Assembly (NCBI GenBank): GCA_905250025.1 | Contig: CAJNOJ010000031.1 | Coordinates: forward strand, 496,001 to 560,000 | Direction: 5' to 3' | From: Adineta ricciae | Taxonomy: Eukaryota > Rotifera > Eurotatoria > Adinetida > Adinetidae | DNA length: 64,000 nt | In this document: in pieces, positions 49,662 through 63,550 of the stretch | How the letters are laid out: the number at the start of each line of letters is the position of its first letter | Numbering within the stretch: position 1 is the first letter of the stretch | The notes under the pieces: model-generated | Database searches by the model: none | The model's input: only the letters and a program-made list of their open reading frames with translations | Told to the model about the DNA's origin: nothing | Position numbers and translations under genes: made by a program

Positions 49662-52600
49662 GATCGTACCGAAATGGGTTTAAATGTTTGTAATGGACGT
49701 GAAACAAGAGAGAGGGAGAGAGTAAGGAAGCGAGAGATTCGAACGTGATTCTTATGGCAGGTTATTATGCAAGCTGATGCCAAGTTACATTGTACTACAT
49801 AAAAATCTGAAAAATAGAGAAGAAAAATGAAAGATGAATGAATGAACATTCGGAACAATTATCATATTTTAAAAATGACCTACCACCCATTGGTCTGCTA
49901 ATGTCGACATAGAAGACAAGTGCTATTAGGTATGTTTAGAGAACAGATGAGAAAAAGAAAAATAAAGAATGTCACATAATTTTTTCGCCTTATGCCTTGT
50001 CGATCGATTGGTATGTCACTCGATGTCGTTTGATGTTGAAAAGAGAAACAGAAAATGTAAGGGAGAGCGGAGAGAGATGGAGAAAAGAAACTGAGCAAGA
50101 GTCTCTTGCTCTGAAAAAAGTGCCATAAAAACATTGTCAAGAACGAACCTGTTGTGTCATACATCCCTGTGGTTAATTTAACATGAAAAGACAGCCCATC
50201 TTCTTACCCTTCTTTTGTGCTCATATTACCTGAAGTAATCGATGATATATTTTCTCTCACTCTCGTTTGCTCGGTTTTCTTTCGATGGGAACAGACGGAC
50301 AAAGAGAGAACAAAATGAGATAGATGTATTGAATGAAAATATGAGTGACATTGAGCGACAATTAAAAAGAGTGATATGAATAAAATTCGAGTTAATTGCT
50401 CGATCATTACTTAGTTCAAGAACTTTTCTTTCTTCTTTACCGTTTGTCTTAGTCCGCGTTTGCTCTTAGTCTTACTTCTTTCGATTCAATGTTTGTCAAC
50501 TAACAAGAAACCGAAAAAAGAAAATGAATGAAAAAACTTCTTTTTTTTTTCTATTCTACTTTTGTTAATATACATACCGATGTGGAAAGGTGATGAACCG
50601 AGATAAATTGCAAGGTTTCGTCATTTGAAAAGGTTTCAACGTCGGCGTCATTGTACGAATACAACTGCTTCTCCTCTCTCGACATAACGTACGTGTCATA
50701 TGTCTCTGTACATTTCTCCACTCGAGCACCAACAGGTACAATCATATTTGTGTATACATACAAAATTCGCATCAAGTAACAAGAGTCATCGTCATCGTTT
50801 TCAGTCTATACATGTCTCTTGTTACCGTACGCATGTAGTTACTCGTGTCTAGTCGTAGACATATAGATGTTTAAATGAATGCGTTCAAATGACGAACGTG
50901 AAAATGTCACAGCTGCTACACGCATAAACGCACTTGAGTTGATAGAGTGAAGAAAGACGAACGAACGAAACTCTGCTGTATGAAATTGCTACAAAATAAA
51001 GGTGACTGACAATTTGCCTTTCTGATCATTTGTCTTCTTTCATGTATATGTTTGGAGAAGATCTCCGTAAATGAAAACATCTGTCAACGTTTTCTTTTGG
51101 TCTTCGATACTTGAAGTTATCTATTAGAGATCGATGTTTCTTCTCTCGCTCGCTTTCTCAACTCATTTGTCAAATACTTCTTGTCTCGTATGTCTCTCTA
51201 GACATTACTCAATATATGAGATTATTTCTGACCAACCTTATTAGCTTTACAAAAGTACACATAGGGACAATTGAATCAAATCATTATAATTAAATAAACT
51301 TGAATAAGACGAACACAGACAGGTAGTGAAATAGGACATCGACCTCACAATGGGTTAGCAATTGAATCACTTAGTCTCTATAACAATGGTGTCTGTTAAT
51401 CTTGCCTCTACTAATAATGATGATTAAGCTAATAATCATAACATTACTGTAAGCATCGATGGATGTAAGAGAACGAAGAGAAAAAAACTTAAGGAAAAGT
51501 AATATGAATAATAATAATAATAAAACTGGCGAAAGAAAAAGAAGAAGAAAAGAATCAAATAATCTTCTTGTATCCGATCGGTCGATTGATTGAAATGAAA
51601 AGAAATCAAGTTGATGTTGCCGATACTATTTTGAACAAGTGTTGTTTATCAGACTGAAACTCGATCATTGACACGCCTATAAAGATTAGAGATCATTAAA
51701 TATCAACGCGCCTGTTCTCTTTAGACACCAATATTACCTAATCAATCGTAGATGTGAAGTGTATCGTTGTTCATCATCAAAGATAAATACTTTCGCTTTC
51801 TTACAAACACTTTCAATAAGTCTTTTTTTTTTCAATGTGAGAAAATCTCAATAAATACGAGCACGCTTCTTCTTCTCCTTCTTTTTTTCTTAATGTTTTT
51901 ATTCTCCTATGCTAATAATGATGTTCGTGCATAATCCATTGAAGAAGTCCATGTATACACAAAGTAAATATGCATACATAGTGTATCTTGTTCGTCTTCT
52001 TCTTTAATGTTTTCTCTTCTCGTTTCTTTTCTTTTGAGGGATTAGTTCAAGTAGTAGTTCAGAGTACATATGTAAAATTTGGTCATATTAAGATAAAGAG
52101 GAGAAGAAGAAGAATAGAAGAAAGGCGATTAACTTTGTTGTTTCTTCTTCTTTGTTTGACTGTCTCTTGTTCTTCTGTGCGGTAAACTCTTTTCATATGA
52201 TTAGAGCGGAAATGAGAGAACATTAGTGAATGGAAATCTGCAAATGCACAGATTTCCTTCTTACTTACCATTTAGAAAATTAGCTCGTGTCGGATTTTCC
52301 TATTCTTCTTGTTGTGGGTGTCCATTAAATATGAGCTGTTTGAATTCGATAGCAGAACGGGAGAAAGCGAACATCGAACGAAGAAGAACAATGTTTATCG
52401 TCATTAAGTAAAGAACTAGTCTATTCTCGTTTTTTTTTTCATCGAGGTTTTCTGTTTGTACGAGCTATTAAATATTTGCTCTTTGAAAAAGAATGGCGGG
52501 ACGATAATGATAAAGTAGTAAAATTTGCCTTTTCATTATTGAGCAAATGGAAGAATACATTGATCGATGATCGGCAACGTCGACGTGAAAGAAAAAGGGC

Positions 52601-53691
52601 CCAAATGACAGCCATACTAACATCATTCATCATAGACACACACACACAAACACACAGACGAGAGAAATATACAGAAATAGAGAGAAACCGAATGAGGACT
52701 AGATCCATGTTATTCGAGAACTGCATACATGTATTAACGCTATATCTCAAGATATATTTGGAAACACGACTTTTGTAGGCGGAAATGATAACGATATTTT
52801 TATCATGTATATTCAAAAAGAAAACCATACGTCGTCGCTTTTTTTTCAATACTTACCGTCCGATCGTTGATAGCCGCTGCGTATGTTTAAGGATCATTAA
52901 GGAGCCCTTCGTTATGAGGTGTGTGACGTACACATACGTTTACATAACGGACCGGAAGGTGTGTATATAAATGAGCAGCTTCGTTTTTTTTTTCTTCATT
53001 CTATCTAGTTTGACCCTTTCATCAAATTCTAATTAGAAGGAAAAAAACCCGAGAAGAAAAAGAGAAGGAGCGAGTAGGAAAAAAGAAGGAGCTATGAAAA
53101 TAGAGCATATATTTCTAACGATTAGATAGATCTCTAGTCATCGAATGAATAGAAAACAACAGCCAGAGAGATTTCTTTCTCAAATATCATAACAAATCTA
53201 GACGTGCGTATGTGCGCGTGTCAATGAAACAAATGAATTTGTTTTCTTTCAGTGGCTTCATTGTTGTTCTTGTTTCTCTTACTTTCTTTAATCATATACT
53301 TCTCTCGACTTCTTCTTCTGTTTTTTCGTCAACAATACACTGCCATTCAAATAGACACTCTCAAGCATATCCGACTAACACATCGAGACTCGTAAAAAAG
53401 TGACTGACCTCTATGAAGTCAAGTATCCGTTGACCACTTGATAATCAACTCACATAGACATACATCACGGCACTTTGACAGTATGAATTAAAAAACAACA
53501 TATCATCCAGCACGTCTAGATTTCATATACTTTCTCGGATGGTTTTGTCTTTTATTTTTTTTTCTCTTAGTTGATCAGAAGAATGTTAATACAATAACAA
53601 AGAGCAAAACAAATGAAAATGTACTAAATAGATATTTCTTCTTGTTGTTGTTATTTGCCATTGTTTGATTTCGATTCGAAAATGATTTCTC
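49662..53691. other. 4.0-kb mostly non-coding region
   Basis: Upstream of the RhoGAP-START gene and downstream of RPS15A, so probably regulatory/UTR sequence. Has T homopolymers, (AAT)n near 51508-51522 and a CA run near 52637-52657. One possible plus-strand exon at about 52352-52610 is listed separately. Confidence 0.5.
52352..52610 (+). other. Candidate unrecognised exon with TFIIS-LW-like motif
   Basis: A stop-free plus-strand frame follows an acceptor-like cgatag. It reads QNGRKRTSNEEEQCLSSLSK, then after a T10 run AIKYLLFEKEWRDDNDKVVK, then FAFSLLSKWKNTLIDD and a basic RQRRRERKRAQ. The pattern (hydrophobic)xxA/FxxLLxKWKxxI followed by a basic stretch resembles the end of the TFIIS N-terminal (LW) domain. 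The composition (W, D, K, charged helices) is unlike flanking DNA. No start exon, donor or partner exon was found. It may be a pseudogene remnant or chance. Confidence 0.25.
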
Positions 53692-54241
<550 letters not shown>

Positions 54242-54547
54242 GGTGGATGTTGCAGTAGATAGTAGTGTGTTAAGACACGCAAATCTAAAACAAGCGATTC
54301 ATTTCAAAATGATTAATTGTACGCGAACGATGCTGCTGATGTTGATTGAATCTCATCAATTATCTAAAGAAAGTATATGAAACATCGATTGAAAAGAGAG
54401 ATGAATCTTAATGTAAAGACATAGATCGTTCCTAGTTAGAAATCAGAGAATGTAAATACAAAATAACAATTTGTATTAAAATGACAACAAAACCGAAAAG
54501 AAAACGAAAACGACTAAACATAAAAAGACATATTTTTCTTATTGCTA
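54242..54547. other. Intergenic
   Basis: Short spacer between RPS15A start and CLPTM1 stop, both minus strand. Should hold the RPS15A promoter. No pyrimidine-rich initiator could be fixed by eye. Confidence 0.55.
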
Positions 54548-57212
54548 TTATTCTGTTTTTTCGTGTTGTTCATTTGATGTATCTACTGGAGATTGTTCGA
54601 CAGCTGGTACAACGGCAGAATCCGTCTCACCAGTTGTACCATATTCATTAAGACGCGTACGATCAACTGGATAGATGTACCGTTGATAAAGATAGATGAA
54701 AAATATGATATCTAAATGAACAAAAGCTACACAAAGAAAACATTTGTACGAGTTTTACCATCACGAAGGCATCCAAGTCGATACATGGTCGGCATTTTAA
54801 TAACAAAAGCAAATAAATCATCAATAAATGTATTTAATGCTTTGTATGTCATCATACGCCATGGTAGATGTGAAACAGATTTCAATTTATAGTTAATAAA
54901 TAATTGAGGGGTCATCATAATGAAACCTTTTAAAAAAAAAGACGCTGTTACATATGGAGATTCATACAATAGTGCTACTTTTACCGAATGTTAATAGAAA
55001 TCCATAGATTGTACCTAAACAGAAGGAGTACCAACTTTTTTGTTCATGATACATCAGTAGATAGCATGCATAGCCAAGTACTAATGGAAATAATGCCCAT
55101 GACAGATATTTAAAAGCCATCTGAACGGAAAAAGAACGATTAGAGAAAGCAGATGTGGTAGAATGTACGAACTCGATCGTATTCGGATGTAGACGTTTCT
55201 GTGTACGATTCTTTATAAATGTATTTGTATTTTGGAATAAAACCGAGATATGTTTCGTTTGGCACACGCTTAAAAAGAGTCGATCGAATGATAAATTTTT
55301 AAAAAATGAACTTTATTTTTACTTGAAAGTTGAGAATCTTTGGTACTTTCCATAATTCAATAAGAATACCGATACAAACACTAATACGAACCATGGTATT
55401 CGTATCATTGTCAAAGACGTAGAGTAAAACGATTAGACTTTGGAATATATTGAAGAAAACACTTCGAACAGATAGACCTTCGAGAGATTTTCGTGTACGC
55501 CAAAATTGAATATCTAAATCGCGAAAAGAACTACTCAATTTGAAGGAAATTACAAATAGAAATTTACCATTTTTAAATGCTAGGATTTCAAAAACTGTAT
55601 GAACTATTGATACGACGATGGTAATAACGAGCAGATATGGATTTGTTTCGATGAATGTACGCTAAAAAGCACAGATTATTCTATATATTAAATGAATAAG
55701 TTCATTTACTTTCATTGCATCTTGATCTTCTTCATTTTCTTCCTCACCCAACAAATTTCCATACCATGATTGCCGTAAATTTTGTGATATATACATTTGC
55801 CATTTCCACAATTGTATTGGTGCCAAAGTGACTGTTAGATTAAGTGCACTAAAACCGAACAAAGCAATGCGTAAGTTCAAATGACACAATTCAATCATTT
55901 CTTTACTTGATTGTATCGTTAACTGGATAATAATCCGAAAGAAGATTCCAATAGTCATTCAAATAAATTACCGGATAGTATTTGCCTGTATATGGTTCAA
56001 ATTCAACAACTAAAACAACAAAGTTGAACCTTAAACATTCGAAAACTCATTAATCGAAATATCACTGAAATAAATTAGTCTTTATTCATAACATTTCTCT
56101 AATTTCCTTGAACTTTTTTGACCTTATACTCGTTACGCTGATCTCCTTGTCTGAACTTTAGATTTCGATAAGTATTTCGACTAACATTTATCCATTGGCG
56201 ATGGAATACTGCCTCTGACCCATCCCGTATGATCATCGAGTAAATTGATCGTCATATTCGGATGCCAATGAGATAAGAGTTCAACAATTTTGTCATCAGC
56301 TTTCTAAAAGCAAAGTAAACTTCGTCATATCGATGAGGATTAGATTTGAAAAAGACCTTTTGATATTCTTCGTCTTGTTCCGTGCTTCCTGTGAGAAGAT
56401 TCTTTGTTTTTTTATAAACTTTCTTCTTATACTTGTTCAAACCTAAACGAAAACCAATAAGAGTAATTACTCGATTAGAAAACACGTCTCTTCTCCCTAC
56501 GTTTGCTTTTAGAGAATACATATTGCGGTGTATGAGGTTCTCGCTCGGTCGGATCAATTGAATATCCATGTTTCGTTGCTACAACGTGTAAATAAAGCGA
56601 TCCATTATTTTGTACATTCTACAATACAAAATTCTGTAATTCACTAGAAAATAATTAAAGGAAAGTTTTACTTTTGATATCGGAAATTCAATAAATTTCG
56701 TATAAGTGCCATTTGATGACCAATCTCCATATTTTAATCCATCAACTTCCCACTGAGGTCTTCTCAATGGGTCGTGTGTATAGATTTCTTCTTCGTTAAT
56801 GAACAGGTATATATCCTTGAGACAAACAGTCGATAGATGAACTCGAAAGGAAATATACTTACGAGTAAATCTCCATTGGCGAAGAGATTTCCTGGTGGAA
56901 ATCCAGTATTAGGATGTGCTGGTGCTGGTGTTTGTCCAGTTGTGTTATTTGTTGCTGAACGACGAAAGAAACTTGTAATAAAATAGAACACCAACATTTG
57001 AAAAGCGAATGATTTGATCACTTCCCATGCTGATGGTCGTGGCCGAGCTGGAGGATTATTATTTTGTTCAGCTACTGGTGTCACATTATTCTGTGCTTGT
57101 TCGATCTAATAAAAAAAAGTGTTCGGAATTCAAATATTCCGGAAATATTTTTATAACTTACACTATTCTCTGCACTTCGTTCTCGTGATTGATTCGAATT
57201 TGCGTTCGACAT
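54548..57212 (-). CDS. CLPTM1: Cleft lip and palate transmembrane protein 1 homologue
   Basis: Multi-pass ER/Golgi membrane protein; in mammals it retains GABA-A receptors in the ER. About eleven short exons run from ATG 57212 (MSNANSNQSRERS) to TAA 54548. Family landmarks in order: PSAWEVIKSFAFQMLVFYF (TM1), FFRRSATN, WEVDGLKYGDWSSNGTY, NNGSLYLHVVATKHG, KKTKNLLTGSTEQDEE, SHWHPNMTINLLDDHTGWV, LWKWQMYISQNLRQSW, DIQFWRTRKSLEGLSVRSVF, FRYLSW-type segment (FKYLSWALFPLVLGYACYLL), SWYSFCLGTIYGFLLTFG, MMTPQLFINYKLKSVSHLPW, KALNTFIDDLFAFVIKMPTM and a polar tail. Only 320 bp separates its start from divergent OSTM1. The ATG lies 3 nt after a ctttcag acceptor-like site. Confidence 0.96.
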
Positions 57213-57532
57213 GATCTGAAAGTCAGAAGAGAAGCAATTGTACAAAAATCATGTTTTTTTTGAGTAATTTAGATTTCCAGTAGCCATACTGTAAATTAAT
57301 TTATTCTCGTCTGTTTTATGGACCTCCGAATGACATCGAGCAGCGAATAGGAAAATTTGTTCTCGAAAATTCATTTCTTTGCTAAAATCAACATTTTTTC
57401 TTATGTTTAAAAAAGTCGATTATTTTTCCGATATCTTTTATTGATTGTAGCGCTTGCGCTATTGATTGGTGCTTGCAGAACAGCTGCCTATGAGTCATTA
57501 CAGGATGAGATAAAGTCAATTTCAAGAGAAAC
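57213..57532. promoter_or_regulatory. Shared CLPTM1/OSTM1 divergent promoter region
   Basis: 320 bp between two head-to-head genes. Acceptor-like sites lie 3 nt before the CLPTM1 ATG (ctttcag) and 6 nt before the OSTM1 ATG (atttcaag). No TATA box was evident. Confidence 0.5.
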
Positions 57533-58755
57533 ATGTTGTGGAAAACTCTGGTTTTTTATTTATTTATTCAATTAATTCATGGAAATTACAATGATCCAAT
57601 CTATCCAGTACAAAATCCATGTTTAGCCATTCTTGATCGTCTATCAGACATGTCGTCAGCGTTTCTTAATTGTGCTGTGAGTCGAGCTCGACCATTTAAA
57701 TTATGTGAAGGTTGTGTGGATAATTATGCACGGTTACAAGATCTCATTGGTTTGCTTGAAAACGTTCGTCATCGTGACATGTGTTTGTTTCATGTTTTCA
57801 TACGATAAATTTGATTTTTAGACGTATTCGGATGTTGATAAGAAGATAACATGCAAACAGTTTCTCGAAAGTTATGATTCGATACAAGTCGTTGCTCAAT
57901 TGATTGCATTCGTACAGAATATTTGGTCTTCCTCGTTTTGTGATAGTAAGTTTAGCAAAATACTTGACGGAAGTGAATCATTATAAAAAAATCTCTCTAT
58001 AGGTTGTATTACAGGTTATAATGATACGAATGGTACAATTCAGTACAGTTTAACAGATAGTACAATACAATTTATTCAGAAAAAGATGATGTTTGACATG
58101 TGTATATTCAATGCAACTGGTGTAAGTTTTCTTTTTTTGTTATCTGTCGTCAATTTTATATGCTTATGAAATGTGAATAGCGTATTGTTCCGATCATTCC
58201 GATCGACCTCAATGTTACATTGAATACAAATGTGTGTACAATATGTCTAGCATCGTATAACGATATCAATGACTTCTTTCTACAACTAACACATGGAAAC
58301 CAACCTGGTGTTTGTATGGATATTGTTGACACAGTAAGAATCGAAAGGAAATGTCATGTTCTTCTACCTTACTTTTACTTCTTCAAAGATGAACTATACT
58401 CGACTGTTGTGGAGTAAAATCTATGAATGTAGAAGGCATGATCCAGATTATATGGCGGTGTTTGGAATATCGTTCTTTATTCCGACCATTGTTTTGGTTT
58501 TTTATGTTAGTGCATTATTCAAAGGTAAGATTTTCTACTCTGATAATTACTGAATTCTCCTGTTAATATTCGTCTTTTTCTATCATAGGTGAACGACAGC
58601 AGAAGAAGTTATCACGACGTAAGTTAATTTCAAATTTTCTTCTTGTGCTTCTTACTTATTTTTTTTCTTCTTTAGAAAAACGTCTTCCAGTACATTCCAC
58701 TACGGCTGCACTCGCTGGCACGAGAACATGGCTATGGTCCAATCCGAATGATTAA
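57533..58755 (+). CDS. OSTM1: Osteopetrosis-associated transmembrane protein 1 homologue
   Basis: Type I membrane protein that is the beta subunit of the lysosomal CLC-7 chloride/proton antiporter. Five or more exons with ~50-nt introns. A signal peptide (MLWKTLVFYLFIQLIHG) is followed by a Cys-rich luminal domain: SSAFLNCAVSRARPFKLCEGC, CKQFLESYDSIQVV, FVQNIWSSSFCDSC, several N-x-S/T sites, and VCTICLASYNDINDFF. A conserved MNYTRLLWSKIYECRR precedes the transmembrane helix FGISFFIPTIVLVFYVSALF and a short basic tail (ERQQKKLSR). The ARPxxLCxxC and NxTRxLWS signatures identify OSTM1. Stop at 58753-58755; AATAAA at 58800-58805. Confidence 0.92.
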
Positions 58756-58974
58756 AACACACGAATTATTTTTCTACACATGCATTTTTTTGTTGTAATA
58801 ATAAATCGAACAAAGATTTATTGGATTGAAGCAATAAACTCTAGTTTTTCAAAAAAGACCAATTCTATTTGCTGCTTCTTTTGCACAATCAACAACATAT
58901 TCTTTCTTCACTTGTCAATTCGTTTCGTATATATAGAGAAAGACACAATCGATCGATCGATACACCAAAATCAG

Positions 58975-59044
58975 CCAATAGGAAATCAATTAGAACGCGT
59001 TTCGATTGGTTCGTAAAAGTTGTCATTGAGATGGTCTATATAAG
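58975..59044 (+). promoter_or_regulatory. H2B promoter: CCAAT, inverted CCAAT and TATA box
   Basis: CCAAT at 58975-58979, ATTGG at 59005-59009 and TATATAAG at 59037-59044, the last 76 nt before the H2B ATG. The arrangement is typical for core histone genes. Confidence 0.75.
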
Positions 59045-59119
59045 CACAGAAAGATGCCCACATATCCTCTCATATCTACACATACTTCTTTCGTTCATTT
59101 CGATTGATCTAAACTCGCT

Positions 59120-59563
<444 letters not shown>

Positions 59564-59580
59564 ATTGATGGTCAATTTAT

Positions 59581-59602
59581 TGAGATGAATAACAACACTC
59601 TC
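59581..59602 (+). promoter_or_regulatory. Conserved 22-nt histone 3'-UTR element (H2B copy)
   Basis: Starts TGAGATGAATAACA, 17 nt after the H2B stop and 31 nt before the stem-loop. Near-identical copies follow H3 and H4. Confidence 0.75.
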
Positions 59603-59633
59603 AATTAATATCATGAAAATCTAAAAACCCAAC

Positions 59634-59649
59634 AGCCCTCTTTAGGGCT
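59634..59649 (+). terminator. Histone mRNA 3' stem-loop (H2B)
   Basis: AGCCCTCTTTAGGGCT: 6-bp stem, CTTT loop, preceded by AAAACCCAAC. This is the SLBP-binding processing signal of replication-dependent histone mRNAs. Confidence 0.92.
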
Positions 59650-60230
59650 ATTATATCTTATATTTAAAAGATATGGACTCGCGTATAACTATTTGAATTT
59701 GTTGCTCTTGCTGTGTGGTAGTTGTATAAATATAAAACACTTGCTATTCATTGACTGAAATTCACTTTCTCACTGCACTCATCCTATGTTTGTTTCTGGA
59801 AATGAATCTCATTGGTGGACACACAAAGAAAATAGTCTCTTGTCCATTTTCTTTGTTATTTAACAATGACGCAAACATAACATTCCACTCGGATGTTTAT
59901 TGATCAATGCATATAGAACATTAACACTGAAATTTTTGACTTTTGATTGAATTTTTTTTTTGTTTTTTTGTTGCATCAGAAAATGACACTAGAACAACAA
60001 TGACGTGTAACACACACATACGTCAACCAATACCCATCGAATATTTTTCAATGGGCAAAGAACTTCTCGCTTCAGGAGTGCGTTGAAATTTTACGTCACT
60101 TTCAAACATGTTCAAACACCATTCAATTTATATGACATTTCATATAACAATTGACATATTTATAATTATTTTTCCCTTCAATTCGAAATCAAATCAAAAT
60201 ACTTTATATTCAGTTATGTATATAATAACA
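59650..60230. other. Spacer between convergent H2B and H3
   Basis: AT-rich. No H2A or H1 gene and no other ORF found. Confidence 0.65.
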
Positions 60231-60256
60231 CGATGTCATAGATTTTTGAATTTAAA
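60231..60256 (-). promoter_or_regulatory. Downstream histone element (H3 copy)
   Basis: On the minus strand reads TTTAAATTCAAA then TCTATGACATCG, just downstream of the H3 stem-loop. It matches 61597-61620 after H4. May be a histone downstream element for U7 or a relic of gene duplication. Confidence 0.55.
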
Positions 60257-60270
60257 GTGTAGGATGTTAT

Positions 60271-60286
60271 AGCCCTAAAGAGGGCT
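60271..60286 (-). terminator. Histone mRNA 3' stem-loop (H3)
   Basis: Reverse complement is AGCCCTCTTTAGGGCT, identical to the H2B and H4 copies and with the same preceding AAAACCCAAC. Confidence 0.92.
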
Positions 60287-60316
60287 GTTGGGTTTTGGTT
60301 AATTAGGTTTTTTCAA

Positions 60317-60338
60317 GAGAGTGATGTTGTTCATCTCA
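60317..60338 (-). promoter_or_regulatory. Conserved 22-nt histone 3'-UTR element (H3 copy)
   Basis: Minus strand starts TGAGATGAACAACA, 25 nt after the H3 stop and 30 nt before the stem-loop. Confidence 0.75.
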
Positions 60339-60363
60339 TATTTGTTTTCATCGTTGATGTTAT

Positions 60364-61504
<1,141 letters not shown>

Positions 61505-61532
61505 GTGGTTACATCTACTGCTCTACATGCAA

Positions 61533-61554
61533 TGAGATGAATAACATCGCTCTC
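61533..61554 (+). promoter_or_regulatory. Conserved 22-nt histone 3'-UTR element (H4 copy)
   Basis: Starts TGAGATGAATAACA, 28 nt after the H4 stop and 18 nt before the stem-loop. Confidence 0.75.
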
Positions 61555-61572
61555 ATATCATAAAAACCCAAC

Positions 61573-61588
61573 AGCCCTCTTTAGGGCT
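61573..61588 (+). terminator. Histone mRNA 3' stem-loop (H4)
   Basis: AGCCCTCTTTAGGGCT, identical to the H2B and H3 copies. Confidence 0.92.
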
Positions 61589-61596
61589 AATATTTC

Positions 61597-61620
61597 TTTA
61601 AATTCAAATCTATGATATCG
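61597..61620 (+). promoter_or_regulatory. Downstream histone element (H4 copy)
   Basis: TTTAAATTCAAATCTATGAT and following bases, 8 nt after the stem-loop. It matches 60231-60256 (minus strand) after H3. Confidence 0.55.
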
Positions 61621-61914
61621 TTGATAAACATATACACTGATTCAGTGGGATATTGAATGCAGGAGTGGAATGTGTGGATGAAGATTTCATGTTATCGCAG
61701 CTTTTGAATTTGTAAAAAATACATCAACAATGCACCCAAATTGATACGTTTTTAGGATACAGGTTACCAGTACTTGGAACGAGCGTAAAAGTATGAGAAA
61801 ATCTGCCGCTTGCTTATATAAAAAAAAGTGACGAATTTCAAAATATAAACCAAAGTTCTGAGTTAGATACGCCTAAGGTGATATTCAAAAGTGTTTTGCT
61901 TTATACAAGTTGTT
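61621..61914. other. Intergenic, convergent H4 / SARAF 3' ends
   Basis: About 290 bases; no gene seen. Confidence 0.6.
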
Positions 61915-63354
61915 TTATCGACGAGTTGTTCCACCGTAACCTATTGAACACAAAAGAAAAAAGAGACAATCTTTTAAAAAGCGATATAGTTTCTTACCGG
62001 TGCTAGTGTGAGTGCCACCTGATGAAGCCGAAGGGCTCTGACGATATGTATCTGTTGTAGTTGTTCCTGTACCAAACCAACCAGTGTTTCCTGTGTTAGC
62101 CGTGTTCTGAGTATTTGGTCTAGAAAAATATTTTCTTGAGTAATGACCTAAAATTTAATTTTAATACAATAATTTACCTTCGGTTACGTGCACCAAAAAC
62201 ATAACCACCTAAAGCACCAAGTGCGGCTCCTGTTAGAAAATTGCCAGCTCCGCCACCAGCAGCTGCATTCTGTTGTTGATTAGCATGACAATCTAGATTA
62301 TAAGATAATTTGAACGCTTGCTATGATTCAAGACTTTTTATACCTGCTCCAGTATTTCCAAAATTGGTAAAGTCGTCTCGGAAACCTGCTGGTGGTGGTC
62401 TTCGTCGAGCGTCGCCTGAGCCTGGCGCACCACCTAAACCACCAAGGCCACCGAATCCGCCTGGAAAGAAGTTTGAAAACCAACCACCACCGCCGCCACC
62501 CCCACCTGTATATTCAAACGAAATACAACTGGTAAACGAACAAGAAAGATTTACCTGGAGGGCGACGATCGGGTCCAGCGGACATATGTGTGGCACCACC
62601 CGTTCGGTTTCCACCAGAAATAAATGATTTAAGTACGAAAAATACTACAACAATCAATGCAACTTTGAATAAAAATGGCCAAAATCTTGATTCAGATCTA
62701 AAGAAGATTCGAATGTGATCATCAAAGTATCTATGGCAAATAATTCTTTTATCACTTACGAATGGCGAACTTTCGAATCATAGAAATCTTTATCGGTATA
62801 TTCTAAATTGTACTCCAACTAAAGATCCAAATGTTAACCTTCTGCATTAACATTACAAATATACGACTTACTCCACATGAATCTGCTAATATGTACGGAT
62901 CTTCGGGATAGTTATATCCTTCGCATGAGACACTCAATTTGCCAAATTTAAATTTTTTTGGCATTTCAGCTGAACATTCCCACTAGAAAAGAAATGCCAA
63001 TTTTTTATTTTATGTATCAGATGACTGGATCTCGAGTCTTACTTGAATATCGATGCCATTCGAGCCACGATTATAACATTGTACAACATCAGGTTCGAAA
63101 GCTCCTCTCGCTGAACCACCGATGCATTTGAGCTGTGGAACAGCGGAGACTCGTCTTGCCTGGGTCCGTTGGCCTTTATAGAGCGTCAAAGTTTGAACAT
63201 TTTGAAGTAAAACACTTTGCTGATTTCCACCTAAACAATATCATTGAATATTGTGCCCTTTTCCAAAATTAAAACTAGCAGATTTACCTTGAACAAGATG
63301 AATTGTCAAATATGTGATAATTGCTATGAGAAATACAAGCTTCATACTACGCAT
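61915..63354 (-). CDS. SARAF: Store-operated calcium entry regulator SARAF (TMEM66) homologue
   Basis: ER membrane protein that inactivates store-operated calcium entry through STIM/Orai. Several exons from ATG 63354 (signal peptide MRSMKLVFLIAIITYLTIHL) to TAA at 61915-61917. The luminal domain has RRVSAVPQLKCIGGSARG, VVQCYNRGSNGIDIQWECSA, FGKLSVSCEGYNYPEDPYIL and CGLEYNLEYTDKDFYD. One transmembrane helix (FWPFLFKVALIVVVFFVLK) precedes a Gly/Pro-rich cytosolic part (GGGGGGGGWFSNFFPGG, FRDDFTNFGNTG, then LTGAALGALGGYVFGARNRR) and the conserved end TSTGYGGTTRR. The GYLFG and GYGGTxRR motifs are family hallmarks. The poly-Gly run creates long antisense open frames. Confidence 0.95.
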
Positions 63355-63550
63355 ATACACTCAGTATGTTTTCCTCGTAGTAGTAAACGTAAAAAGGGAA
63401 AAAATCCATAAAATGAGTAAGAATACGTCATCGTTATCTGGACCAGTTAAAAAGTGACCTTGCACCTCTTCGTTGATGTTTGCAGCAATTTGATTGGTTC
63501 GAAGAAGCCAATATTTTTCTGTTCATCAAGCGTCATTTTTTTTTTGAAAG

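Noticed and set aside
52439..52849. 136-codon minus-strand ORF
   Set aside because: Low-complexity, Cys-Val repeat from a CA tract, no domain; the opposite strand has the better coding look.
62321..62627. Plus-strand Pro-rich ORF opposite SARAF
   Set aside because: It is the antisense of the SARAF poly-Gly exon.
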